A DNA stretch of 64,000 nt from Tenderia sp965602225 (lineage in GTDB: Bacteria > Pseudomonadota > Gammaproteobacteria > Tenderiales > Tenderiaceae), in NCBI GenBank assembly GCA_965602225.1, contig CBFCYE010000006.1, forward strand, positions 1 through 64,000, in the 5' to 3' direction. The translations under genes were made by a program, and so were the position numbers. Below the pieces are notes generated by a model. It was not told the DNA's origin and searched no databases. It saw only the letters and a list, made by a program, of their open reading frames with translations. Below, in pieces: positions 52,631 to 61,750 of this stretch (position 1 is its first letter; each line of letters starts with the position of its first letter).

Positions 52631-53035
52631 TCAAAGCTTGTTAATCAAGCCCTTCATTACCATATCGGTATAACTGACCAGGCCGATCACCTTGCCCGCT
52701 TCAACCACCGGTGCACGTGACAGACCAAAGCGATCAAACATTCGGGCGCAGTAACGAATATCCATTTTCGGATCGACACAGACCACTGGCTTGGACATGA
52801 TTTCATAGACATTGACCCGCTCCGGCGCCTTATCCCTGGCCATAACCTCGCGGGCAATATCCGACAACAAGACAATGCCATACTCATCATCATCATGGCG
52901 TTTATCGACAATCAGCGCCTTGGTATCGACGTGTTTCATTTCCTGCAGGGCTTCACTCACCGTCGCCATGCCATCAACAATATCAATATTGTTTTTCATT
53001 ACATCCCTGACGCGAACCACTTTACGAACGCTCAT
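52631..53035 (-). CDS. CBS-domain protein
   Basis: 134 residues made of two CBS motifs. The first is VRDVMKNNIDIVDGMATVSE up to YGIVLLSDIAREV; the second is VYEIMSKPVVCVDPKMDIRY, then GLSRAPVVEAGKVIGLVSYT. CBS pairs bind adenosine nucleotides and act as regulatory modules. The start overlaps the PII-like gene's stop by 4 bases. It is the last gene of the DUF1538 unit and likely gates that transporter with the nucleotide state of the cell. Confidence 0.9.
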   Translation of the reverse strand: MSVRKVVRVRDVMKNNIDIVDGMATVSEALQEMKHVDTKALIVDKRHDDDEYGIVLLSDIAREVMARDKAPERVNVYEIMSKPVVCVDPKMDIRYCARMFDRFGLSRAPVVEAGKVIGLVSYTDMVMKGLINKL

Positions 53036-53388
53036 ATCTCGTCCTCCACTTGTTCTGACAACTGTTGCATCTGATGCGTTACGCCCATAGCATCTTCAAC
53101 ATCGATTTGAAAGGCGATACCTTTACCAGGCTTGCTATCAAACTCACCTACCTCGGCGATCTTTTCCAGAATCTTGCGACTCATGTGCTCTTCAACCAGA
53201 AACAGCAACATGTCGCGTTGGGTTTCGAGCGACAGGCCAAAAAAGGTTTTGCTCTGTTTCAGCCCTTCACCGCGGGCATGATTAATGACCGTCGCCCCTG
53301 TCGCCCCTGCCTCGCGTGCGGCCTTCATTATGCTGTCGGTCTTGTCGTCCTCGACCAGTGCAATGATCAATTTAAAGTGCATTTGCAA
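53032..53388 (-). CDS. PII-like signalling protein
   Basis: 118 residues, with start at ATG 53388 or, two codons later, 53382. The fold and length fit the PII/GlnB family: FKLIIALVEDDKTDSIMKAA, then AREAGATGATVINHARGEGL, with a short T-loop-like region and QRDMLLFLVEEHMSRKILEK. It lacks the usual uridylylated Tyr motif of GlnB. It sits between the CBS gene and the two DUF1538 genes and is likely a small-molecule sensor that binds the transporter. Confidence 0.85.
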   Translation of the reverse strand: MQMHFKLIIALVEDDKTDSIMKAAREAGATGATVINHARGEGLKQSKTFFGLSLETQRDMLLFLVEEHMSRKILEKIAEVGEFDSKPGKGIAFQIDVEDAMGVTHQMQQLSEQVEDEI

Positions 53389-53415
53389 TCACCTCTTAAA
53401 AAAACTTAAAAACCG

Positions 53416-54219
53416 CTATAACGAACTATCTTCATCAACAGAGTCACGTTGTTTTCGTTTTGCCTGCCACTCACTCAACTGGGCATAAGCCATCACCGAA
53501 ATGATGGGGAAGAGACTGGCAAAGGCAATCAAACCAAAACCATCAATCAACGGGCTGCGGCCTGGCACAGTGCTGGCCAGGCCAATCCCCAGCGCAGCCA
53601 CCAGCGGCACGGTCACTGTTGAGGTGGTGACACCACCGGAATCATAGGCCAGCGGCACGATCATGCGCGGCGCAAAGAAGGTCTGAACAATCACAATCGA
53701 GTAACCCACAATAATGTAATAGTGCAGCGGCGTGCCGGTAACAATGCGAAATGTGCCCAGCGAGATACCAAAAGCCACACCAATAGCCACAGCAATGCGT
53801 AAACCCCAGACACCAATCGCGCCACCGGAAACATCACTGGCCTTCATCGCTACCGCCATCAACGATGGCTCGGCAATGGTGGTGGAAAAGCCAATCGCCG
53901 CAGCAAAGATATAGACCCAGTAATAATCATCCCAATCCAGTGTTGCAGCCACATGGCCACTAACGCGGGCAATAAACTCGGGATCAGTCAGCTGTGCCGC
54001 CATCAGTTTGCCTAGCGGAAACAGGGCCTTCTCCAGCCCCACCAGAAACAGAGCCAGACCAAACAAGACATAAACAAAACCGAGCAACACTCGCCGTACG
54101 TGGGGAATAGGCCGCCGAATCACAAACAACTGAAAACCAAACAGGATGGCCGCAATCGGCAATACATCCACAATGGTGCTTAAGGTCGTATCCCAGGTTA
54201 AATGCAACCAATCCATCAA
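53416..54219 (-). CDS. DUF1538 membrane protein, copy 2
   Basis: 267 residues, six to seven membrane segments. Family signatures are AIGFSTTIAEPSLMAVAMKA and PLAYDSGGVTTSTVTVPLVA. A short charged C-terminal tail (SEWQAKRKQRDSVDEDSSL) faces the cytoplasm by the positive-inside rule. It overlaps the preceding DUF1538 gene by 4 bases. In other bacteria the two are often fused in one protein, so together they probably form a heterodimeric transporter. Substrate is unknown. Confidence 0.88.
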   Translation of the reverse strand: MMDWLHLTWDTTLSTIVDVLPIAAILFGFQLFVIRRPIPHVRRVLLGFVYVLFGLALFLVGLEKALFPLGKLMAAQLTDPEFIARVSGHVAATLDWDDYYWVYIFAAAIGFSTTIAEPSLMAVAMKASDVSGGAIGVWGLRIAVAIGVAFGISLGTFRIVTGTPLHYYIIVGYSIVIVQTFFAPRMIVPLAYDSGGVTTSTVTVPLVAALGIGLASTVPGRSPLIDGFGLIAFASLFPIISVMAYAQLSEWQAKRKQRDSVDEDSSL

Positions 54220-54938
54220 AAGGTCATTCCATAAAGCAAGACAAAAAACATTGGCGACAATGAGGCAAAGGCGATCAGACCAAAACCATCCAGCATCGGA
54301 TTACGGCCCTTGATACTTGATGCCAAACCAACCCCCAGGGCTGTGACCAGGGGCACGGTAATGGTCGAGGTGGTCACCCCGCCAGAGTCATAGGCGATGC
54401 CGATAATTTCCTCGGGGGCAAAAAAGGTCAAAATCACCACAGCAACGTAACCACCAATAATCAGGTAATGCAGCGGCCAACCCTTGAGGATGCGTAATAC
54501 CCCGATCACCAGCGCCACACCGACTGAAAAGGCGACAGTCATACGCAGACCAAAGGCATAGTTCTGCCTGGCTATTTCAACGTCAGCAATCACCCCGGCA
54601 CTGGCAGCAACAGTGGCTGCCTCACTGGCAACGGCAATCAAGGCCGGTTCCGCCACGGTAGTTCCAAAACCAAGCGCAAAGGCAAATAGCAGTAACCACA
54701 CCACACTGCCCTTGCGGGCAAAGGCATAGGCCATGGTCTCACCAATGGGAAACAGCCCCATCTCCAGGCCGCGAATAAACAGCGTCAAACCGGCCACCAC
54801 AAATAGCAGGCCAATCATGATATCAACGAAGTTTGGAATCGGTTGTTGCAGAACAACAATCTGAAAAAAGGCGATGACCACCACAATCGGCACCAGATCG
54901 CGAAAACTTTCCAGAAAAGGTTTTAAGGCGTTTAGCAA
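54216..54938 (-). CDS. DUF1538 membrane protein, copy 1
   Basis: 240 residues, six to seven membrane segments. Motifs are ALGFGTTVAEPALIAVASEA and IAYDSGGVTTSTITVPLVTA, in step with copy 2. Fully embedded, with a short N-terminal extension (MLNALKPFLESFRDLVP). First gene of the four-gene unit DUF1538, DUF1538, PII-like, CBS. Its start is 120 bases from the divergent P-type ATPase. Confidence 0.88.
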   Translation of the reverse strand: MLNALKPFLESFRDLVPIVVVIAFFQIVVLQQPIPNFVDIMIGLLFVVAGLTLFIRGLEMGLFPIGETMAYAFARKGSVVWLLLFAFALGFGTTVAEPALIAVASEAATVAASAGVIADVEIARQNYAFGLRMTVAFSVGVALVIGVLRILKGWPLHYLIIGGYVAVVILTFFAPEEIIGIAYDSGGVTTSTITVPLVTALGVGLASSIKGRNPMLDGFGLIAFASLSPMFFVLLYGMTF

Positions 54939-55058
54939 ATTTCTGCCATTATCATTATTATTGGGTGTTAGTACATATTACCCGGTGACACCAATCGTGA
55001 TACAAACTTTTCGTTCACGACAAAGATTTCTACACTAGAGAAACAGCAATCAACCGGA

Positions 55059-57842
55059 ATGGTAATGATCGCAGCTGAACCAACAAATATCACCCCCATT
55101 GTTCCTGCCATTGCGCACCCTCATGGCTTGACGCATGACGCCATCCTGGCCCAACTAAACACATCTATCCACGGCCTGAGTCATGCTGAAGCCAAACTAC
55201 GGCTGCAGCAATACGGATTCAATAGCCTGCCACAAAAAAAACCACCGAGCCTGGCCGAGGTTTTTCTGCGCCAGTTTTTAGGCCCGTTTATCTACGTATT
55301 GCTGCTGGCGGCCATTGTTTCTATGGCATTAAACGAGTGGACTGACGCCGGTTTTATCTTCGCCGTTTTGATCATCAACGCAGTGATTGGCACCTATCAG
55401 GAATACAACGCCGAACATAGCGCCGCCGCGCTGCAAAACCTTATTTCAAGCCACGCTCGGGTCATGCGTGAGGGCGAAGCCAATGAGATTGATAGCCGTG
55501 AACTGGTGCCCGGTGACATTGTCCTGCTTGAGTCTGGTGGCCGAGTGCCTGCCGACTTACGCCTGCTCGACAGCAGCCGACTCAGTATTGATGAATCACT
55601 CTTAACCGGTGAATCCCAGGCCAGCAACAAGGACGCCAATGCCCGCGTGGCTGACCAGGCCACACTTGGCGACAGAGGCAATATGGCCTTTGCCGCCACC
55701 CTGGTGGAACAAGGCCGCGGCCGTGGCGTGGTGATGGCCACCGGACTGGCCACTGAAATCGGCACCATTGCCGCTAGCGTGCTTGGTGAAAAGGTCACCA
55801 AGCCACCGTTGCTGTTACGGATGGAACGTTTTACCTATCTGATTTCCGCCTTCGTCGCCCTGGCCGCCATCCTGCTGGGAACCATTGCCTTTTTGCAAGG
55901 CACGCCACTGACCCATATCTTTATCCTGGCGGTGGCCTTAGCTGTCTCAGCCATCCCCGAAGGTCTACCGGTTGCACTGACCATCACCCTGGCCATCGGC
56001 ATGAATCGCATGGCCAAACGTAACGTCGTTATTCGCCGTCTGGTGGCGGTCGAATCGCTTGGCTCATGCACCTATATCGCCTCGGATAAAACCGGCACCC
56101 TGACCATCAACGAACTCAGTGCCGACAAAATCTATCTTCCCGGACAACAGCCGTGGCACATCAGCGCCGAGACCGATATTGACGCAGGCAGCATCATCAC
56201 CGCCACAGGCAGTCCCTCGTTGCAGCAACAAACACTGTTGGATCGCCTCTGCATCAGTGTCACCCTTTGCAACGAAGCCTTTCTTGGTCGCCGCGATTCA
56301 GGTTGGGTACACCACGGTGACAGCGTTGACGTGGCGCTGTTGATCATGGCCCACAAGGCCGGCATTGTCCGCCCGGAACTGCTTGGCACCTATCCCGCCA
56401 TCGCAGAAATCCCATTCGAGGCCGAACATCGCTTCGCTGCCAACCTCAACCGTGATGGCAATGGTGACGACAAGAGCAGCCGGGTATCTCTCAAGGGCGC
56501 ACTGGAAAACATATTACCCATGTGCAACCGCATGCTGACTAGCAACGGCGAAATAACCATCGAGCCAATCGAAATTGAACATCAGGTTCACCAACTGGCG
56601 CAACAGGGCTACCGGGTGCTGGCGGTGGCGGATGGCAAGCTGCACCTGCGAGACGACGAAGTCTTCTCTGCCGAACACTTGTCATCACTCTGTTTTCTCG
56701 GTCTGGTGGCCATGATCGACCCGGTTCGCAGCGAAGCCAAAGCCGCCATCGCCGCCTGCCGCGGTGCCGGCGTTCAGGTCTGCATGATCACCGGCGACCA
56801 TCCCGCCACCGCACTGGCCATCGCCCAACAACTGCAACTGGCCGACAGCAGCGACCAGGTCGTTAGTGGCCATCAACTCAAACAGGCAGAACTCAAAGGC
56901 CCACAGGCCGTGATCGAACTCAGCGCCCAAGCCCGCATCTTTGCCCGAGTCGAACCACAACAAAAACAACAAATCGTCAAAGCCTTACAACAGCAAGGCC
57001 ATTTTGTCGCCGTCACTGGTGATGGTGCCAACGACGCCCCGGCCATGAAAAGTGCCCATGTCGGCATCGCCATGGGCAAACAAGGCACCGATGTCGCCAA
57101 AGAGACCGCCGACATGGTGATTACTAACGACAACTTCGCCTCGATTGTTGCCGGCATAGAAGAGGGGCGCATCGCCTACGCCAATGTCCGCAAGGTGATT
57201 TTTCTCTTGGTCTCAACCGGTGCCGCCGAGATCGTGTTATTCACCCTGGCGCTGCTGTTTGGCCTGCCACTACCGTTGCTGGCGGTTCAGCTACTCTGGC
57301 TCAACCTGGTCACCAACGGCATTCAGGATGTCGCCCTAGCCTTTGAGCCCGGTGAAGGCGATGAACTGAGGCAGCCACCGCGCCCACCTCAAGAACCCAT
57401 ATTCAACCGTTTAATGTTAGAACGAACTATTTTGTCGGCAATAACCATCGGCATACTGGCATTTAGCGCATTTTACTGGATGCTAGAAAATGGTTATTCA
57501 GTTGATCAGGCCCGTAACGCGCTGTTGCTATTGATGGTGTTATTTGAAAACGTCCACGTCTTCAACTGCCGCTCCGAGCTGCGCTCAGCCTTTCAACATT
57601 CACCGATGAAAAACCGCCTGCTGCTATTTGGCACGCTAGCGGCGCAATTGATACATATTGCCGCACTCTACACCCCCGGTCTGAATACGATTCTGGGGAC
57701 CTCTCCGGTCTCGTTTGAGTTGTGGTTACAACTGCTCGGCCTGGCCCTGATACTGCTTCTAGTAATGGAATGCCACAAATTTTTCCGCCGCCGCAATCCC
57801 ATCCAAAACGGAACCTCTACGCTTAAGAAACCTCTAAAATAA
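55059..57842 (+). CDS. P-type cation-transporting ATPase (P2 type)
   Basis: 927 residues. ATG at 55059; an ATG two codons later has GGA 6 bases upstream and may be the true start. All P-type domains are present: actuator loop SLLTGESQ, M4 site AVSAIPEGLPVALT, phosphorylation SDKTGTLT, hinge TGDGANDAPAMK, and M5-M6 LLWLNLVTNGIQD. M4 with PEG and M6 with NxxxD place it in the Ca2+-type/PMA group, so Ca2+ or Mn2+ export is likely; the ion is not certain. Divergent from the DUF1538 operon. Confidence 0.93.
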   Translation: MVMIAAEPTNITPIVPAIAHPHGLTHDAILAQLNTSIHGLSHAEAKLRLQQYGFNSLPQKKPPSLAEVFLRQFLGPFIYVLLLAAIVSMALNEWTDAGFIFAVLIINAVIGTYQEYNAEHSAAALQNLISSHARVMREGEANEIDSRELVPGDIVLLESGGRVPADLRLLDSSRLSIDESLLTGESQASNKDANARVADQATLGDRGNMAFAATLVEQGRGRGVVMATGLATEIGTIAASVLGEKVTKPPLLLRMERFTYLISAFVALAAILLGTIAFLQGTPLTHIFILAVALAVSAIPEGLPVALTITLAIGMNRMAKRNVVIRRLVAVESLGSCTYIASDKTGTLTINELSADKIYLPGQQPWHISAETDIDAGSIITATGSPSLQQQTLLDRLCISVTLCNEAFLGRRDSGWVHHGDSVDVALLIMAHKAGIVRPELLGTYPAIAEIPFEAEHRFAANLNRDGNGDDKSSRVSLKGALENILPMCNRMLTSNGEITIEPIEIEHQVHQLAQQGYRVLAVADGKLHLRDDEVFSAEHLSSLCFLGLVAMIDPVRSEAKAAIAACRGAGVQVCMITGDHPATALAIAQQLQLADSSDQVVSGHQLKQAELKGPQAVIELSAQARIFARVEPQQKQQIVKALQQQGHFVAVTGDGANDAPAMKSAHVGIAMGKQGTDVAKETADMVITNDNFASIVAGIEEGRIAYANVRKVIFLLVSTGAAEIVLFTLALLFGLPLPLLAVQLLWLNLVTNGIQDVALAFEPGEGDELRQPPRPPQEPIFNRLMLERTILSAITIGILAFSAFYWMLENGYSVDQARNALLLLMVLFENVHVFNCRSELRSAFQHSPMKNRLLLFGTLAAQLIHIAALYTPGLNTILGTSPVSFELWLQLLGLALILLLVMECHKFFRRRNPIQNGTSTLKKPLK

Positions 57843-57972
57843 TACGGTGCTTTAACTGCTTGTTGGAATACGCTCCAGGATAATAGATAACCGTCTGATT
57901 CTTTTAATCTTTCATGATTCAACAGGACTCGCAATGGCATGATTTACCAGCATAGCTATATAAGGTAGGATC

Positions 57973-58001
57973 TTGACTATTGACAAGAATATTTGTATAA
58001 C
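57973..58001 (+). promoter_or_regulatory. Sigma-70 promoter before the beta-helix gene
   Basis: TTGACT at 57973-57978, exactly 17 bases, TATAAC at 57996-58001. It lies about 72 bases before the ATG in a 230-base gap that otherwise holds no gene. Confidence 0.7.
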
Positions 58002-58072
58002 ATAACCAATGAACGTTATACATTTTAGCGTTAATTTAACATCGCGCGATTCATAAGCGAAGGTCGGTACAG

Positions 58073-60364
58073 ATGAATACCCCACAGCCAGACAGCAAGA
58101 AAAAGCCTTTTTTGAGCCGCGGGCTCTGGCCTCTGGTCAACATGCTGGCCATTGCCAGCCTGTCGTTTGCTAGCCATGCTGCCAGTCTCACCTACACCGT
58201 GGACTCCAGCGGTGACGGTCCAGTCACAGGCAACTCAAGCACCTGTAACAGCCCTTGTACCTTACGGGCAGCTATCCATGCCTCCAACATGAACCCAGAT
58301 GCCGACACCATAAACATTCCCGATGGTTTTCCCCTAATAACTCTGAGCTACTTCGACGCGGACCCTAAAGCGGCAGATGAAAACGCAACCAGACTGGGCG
58401 ACCTGGACATCAATGGCGATCTGACCATTAACGGCGAAAGCAGTACTGGTCGAAACGTCATTGCTGCCAGCTTTAATAAAGGGGTTGGCAATCGTGTTTT
58501 TCATATACACAACGGCTTTAAGGTAACCTTCACAAACATCAGCATTAAGGGTGGCCGACTGTCCATTGAGACAGTGAAAGACATCAATAATAAAGACATT
58601 ATTATTGGCAAGCCAGCCGGGGCTGGCATCTTAATCGAGGCCTCCAGCACCGTTACACTCGACAATGTTGAGGTTACTGAGAACACCATCAGCAAAAGCA
58701 CGGCAGCGGACTACACCACCGTTGGCGGCGGCATCTTTGTCGCTGATCAAGCTATCCTCACCATCACCGACTCTGTCATCAGCAAAAACGAGGCACCATC
58801 AGGTGGGGGCATCAACAACGCCGGCCGCACCGATATCCGCCGCAGCCTGATTGACGCGAATAAAGCCACTGATGACAATGACGCTACCTTAGCCTCTGCA
58901 AGCGGTGGCGGTGGCGGCGGCATCAATAATCAGGGTGGCTATTTGACCCTGGGAACCTCCACCCTATCCAACAACAGCTCGACCCAGCTGGGTGGTGGTT
59001 TGAATATCAGCAATCAGGGGCTAAACAACGGCAATGTCATCATTAGCAATAGCGTGATATTCAACAACCACGCCGAGTTTGGCGGCTCCGGCATCGCCAA
59101 CGTCGGCCCGCTATCAATCAACAACTCCGCCATCGTCGGAAACTCCGCCGCCTCGATAATCACCGATGGCAGTCGCGGCAATGGTGCCGGCATTTTTAAT
59201 CTGATTGGCAGTCTCGACATGGTCAATTCCACCGTCAGTCATAACTTAGGTGCCCACAGTGGTGGTGGAATTTTCAGCTATCGTGACGTTAACCTGACCA
59301 ACGTCACCATCTATGACAATGAAGCTACGCCATGTACCAGCGGCGCAGACTGCACCGAAAACAGCCGACTGGGAGGCAACCAGATAGCCCTGTTTAACTC
59401 AAACAATTCAAACCCAAGAATGGCATTAAGCAACACCATCATTGCTAATGGCCCAGACAGTAACGGGACTGAGCCCCCCTGTTCAGGCAGCACCGGCTAC
59501 CTCAACTACATTAGCTCTCAGGGCAATAACCTGGAAAACGCCAACACCTGTGGCCTGGTACATTCGACAGACCAACCAGACATAGCCGATCTGCACTTGC
59601 ACTTGGCAGCACTTGACAATGACCCGAACCGCCCTGCTGAAACTGAAAAAATTGGCAATGACCCTACCAACACACTATTTGCCGCACGCCAGGTAAATGC
59701 CCTGGAAGCAGCCAGCACAGCGATAGACAAAGGCGGCAACGATTCCTGCCCACTGGTTGATCAACGCTACATGCTGCGTATCGCACCATGTGATATAGGC
59801 GCCTATGAATATAATGCCGGCGCCCAGCAAACCAACAACATGGTTGACCTCAAGGCCACCATTACTGACACCCCGGACCCGGTGGCGCCCAACCAGACCC
59901 TGACTTACCGTATCGTGGTCTCAAATCTTTATGTCGATACACCGGCAGATGTTGTCCGTATATCCATAGCCCTGCCCAGCACCTATACAGTTAACCCTCT
60001 CGGCATTAACAGCACAGCAACCGGTTCCATACCAGTCTGCGCTGGTCCAGACGACGCAACCAACACCGTTATTTGCACCGCCAGCTCCATATCAGGGCTG
60101 GGACGTGTTGAGATATCTATCTCCGGCAGCACATCACAGCTTCAAGGCACTATCACCGCCAGAGTGGACGTCTACAGCAACACTCTTGAATCTTTCACGC
60201 AAAACAATGTAAACATCACTGCAGACACCGTGATAGATCCTGATGCAAATAAGGTTGATAATTTCGGCGGAGGCAGTGGTGGCGGTGGCGCTTTTCATCC
60301 TTTTACCCTGCTGCTAACAGCCCTGATCCTACTCAGCCGCCGTTTCAGAACTGCCGCTTACTAA
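58073..60364 (+). CDS. Large secreted beta-helix protein with CSLREA-type start, DUF11 domain and C-terminal sorting signal
   Basis: 763 residues. A long signal peptide runs to about SHAAS. Next comes a CSLREA-like motif (CNSPCTLRAAI). Residues about 75-560 hold right-handed beta-helix repeats rich in Asn/Gly (GGGINNAGRTDIRRSLID, GGGLNISNQGLNNGNV). Residues about 590-720 resemble a DUF11 domain (VDLKATITDTPDPVAPNQTL). The tail GGGSGGGGAFHPFTLLLTAL is followed by a membrane span and RRFR, a GlyGly-CTERM-like sorting signal. Probably a surface-exposed adhesin-like protein. It overlaps wrbA by 4 bases, convergent. Confidence 0.88.
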   Translation: MNTPQPDSKKKPFLSRGLWPLVNMLAIASLSFASHAASLTYTVDSSGDGPVTGNSSTCNSPCTLRAAIHASNMNPDADTINIPDGFPLITLSYFDADPKAADENATRLGDLDINGDLTINGESSTGRNVIAASFNKGVGNRVFHIHNGFKVTFTNISIKGGRLSIETVKDINNKDIIIGKPAGAGILIEASSTVTLDNVEVTENTISKSTAADYTTVGGGIFVADQAILTITDSVISKNEAPSGGGINNAGRTDIRRSLIDANKATDDNDATLASASGGGGGGINNQGGYLTLGTSTLSNNSSTQLGGGLNISNQGLNNGNVIISNSVIFNNHAEFGGSGIANVGPLSINNSAIVGNSAASIITDGSRGNGAGIFNLIGSLDMVNSTVSHNLGAHSGGGIFSYRDVNLTNVTIYDNEATPCTSGADCTENSRLGGNQIALFNSNNSNPRMALSNTIIANGPDSNGTEPPCSGSTGYLNYISSQGNNLENANTCGLVHSTDQPDIADLHLHLAALDNDPNRPAETEKIGNDPTNTLFAARQVNALEAASTAIDKGGNDSCPLVDQRYMLRIAPCDIGAYEYNAGAQQTNNMVDLKATITDTPDPVAPNQTLTYRIVVSNLYVDTPADVVRISIALPSTYTVNPLGINSTATGSIPVCAGPDDATNTVICTASSISGLGRVEISISGSTSQLQGTITARVDVYSNTLESFTQNNVNITADTVIDPDANKVDNFGGGSGGGGAFHPFTLLLTALILLSRRFRTAAY

Positions 60365-60951
60365 CCTAATCTTTTTGCCGCCTGTGCCAACCGCTTCCCC
60401 AGCGCCCGGCACAGGCGGGCCTCCTCGTCACTAACCTCTCGATTGCCATCTGCCCCTGCCCAATGGCTAACACCGTAAGGGCTGCCGCCGCTTGATGTGG
60501 TATTTAAATCATTTTCGCTACTCGGCAGACCCAGCAGCAGCATACCGTGATGAAACAGTGGCACCATCATCGACAACAGACAGCTTTCCTGACCACCGTG
60601 CAGGCTGCCACTTGAGGTAAAAACTGCGGCGGGTTTATCGCTCAATGCTGCTGAAAGCCAGAGCGATCCACTGCTATCGAGAAAGTGTTTCAAGGGTGCT
60701 GCCATATTGCCAAAATAGGCAGGACTACCCAGGACTAGACCAGCACACTCTTTTAGGTCATCCAAACAGGCATAGGGTGCGCCCTGCGCCGGGATCGACT
60801 CAGCAACTGCTTCGCAAACCGTAGACACATTTGGCACAGTTCTAACCCTAGCCTCAAACCCCGCCACCTCTTCAATACCACGCGCAATCAACTGCGCCAT
60901 TCTCGCGACACTGCCATCACGACTATAATAAAGCACCAATATTTCAGACAT
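60361..60951 (-). CDS. wrbA: NAD(P)H:quinone oxidoreductase WrbA-type
   Basis: 196 residues from ATG 60951, which has AGGAG upstream. Flavodoxin-like fold: ILVLYYSRDGSVARMAQLIA, GSPAYFGNMAAPLKHFLD and SSGSLHGGQESCLLSMM, with FMN phosphate and ring contacts in place. WrbA proteins reduce quinones by two electrons and protect from oxidative stress. It ends inside the end of the beta-helix gene on the other strand. Confidence 0.93.
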   Translation of the reverse strand: MSEILVLYYSRDGSVARMAQLIARGIEEVAGFEARVRTVPNVSTVCEAVAESIPAQGAPYACLDDLKECAGLVLGSPAYFGNMAAPLKHFLDSSGSLWLSAALSDKPAAVFTSSGSLHGGQESCLLSMMVPLFHHGMLLLGLPSSENDLNTTSSGGSPYGVSHWAGADGNREVSDEEARLCRALGKRLAQAAKRLG

Positions 60952-61055
60952 TTTTTCTCCTGGATATGCACGGGCATGCAACACTATTCACCTTGACAGG
61001 GCTTTCATGGCGATGCTAATTTTGCTCTGAAGTATAAGCCTATTCCCTCATTTGA

Positions 61056-61721
61056 GTGAAACATCAAAGGTCTTGCCAGATAGTGAAACTCCACACCCCA
61101 AATCACATTTTCAAATACGGGATAAGCGCCCTCTCCTGTAGCCTGATCATTGGTTGTGCCACCGCACCACCAATGCAGGAGATGAGTGACGCTCGTCAAA
61201 GCGTAGAGGCAGCTGAAAGCGTCGGCGCAGAGGAACACGCCCCGGTTGCCCTGGATAGCGCACAGCATCTGCTAACCAGAGCACAAAATGATCTTGAAGC
61301 CGGTGACTTTGAAGAAGCCCAAAAAGAGGCCATCGCCGCGCGTGAAGCAGCAAGACAGGCCGTCACCATTTCACAGACCAAACAAACCGAGCAGACCAAG
61401 GCCGAACTAGCCGAGCCCAGCCCAGAACAAACACCAACAGCCGAACCAATCACCTATGTTGTCAACAAAAATGACAGCCTGTGGAAAATTGCGGCCAAGG
61501 ATTCGGTTTATGGTGATCCATGGCTCTGGCCGCTGATATTGAAAAGCAACGCTGACGTGATCAAAAAAGCCGATATGATTAGCCCCGGCTTGACTCTAAC
61601 CATTGAAGTCGAGCCTTCCCCTATTGACATCAACACCGCTACGCAACACGCAAAACATCGTAGCCACACATCAGCTAAGCATCAGGATTCGTCTTACCTG
61701 AACCAATACAACAGCCGATAA
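61056..61721 (+). CDS. LysM-domain lipoprotein with DUF4398-like helix region
   Basis: 221 residues, starting at GTG 61056 or possibly GTG 61083. The lipobox-like LIIGC is at about residue 34, so the mature protein begins with Cys. Residues about 40-105 form two long helices (VALDSAQHLLTRAQNDLEAG, FEEAQKEAIAAREAARQA). LysM occupies 132-180 (TYVVNKNDSLWKIAAKDSVY). It likely binds peptidoglycan from the outer membrane. Followed by YihY-like and UPF0114 genes on the same strand. Confidence 0.85.
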   Translation: MKHQRSCQIVKLHTPNHIFKYGISALSCSLIIGCATAPPMQEMSDARQSVEAAESVGAEEHAPVALDSAQHLLTRAQNDLEAGDFEEAQKEAIAAREAARQAVTISQTKQTEQTKAELAEPSPEQTPTAEPITYVVNKNDSLWKIAAKDSVYGDPWLWPLILKSNADVIKKADMISPGLTLTIEVEPSPIDINTATQHAKHRSHTSAKHQDSSYLNQYNSR

Positions 61722-61750
61722 CAACTGCGCAATAAGCTGGCTACGCGCCA

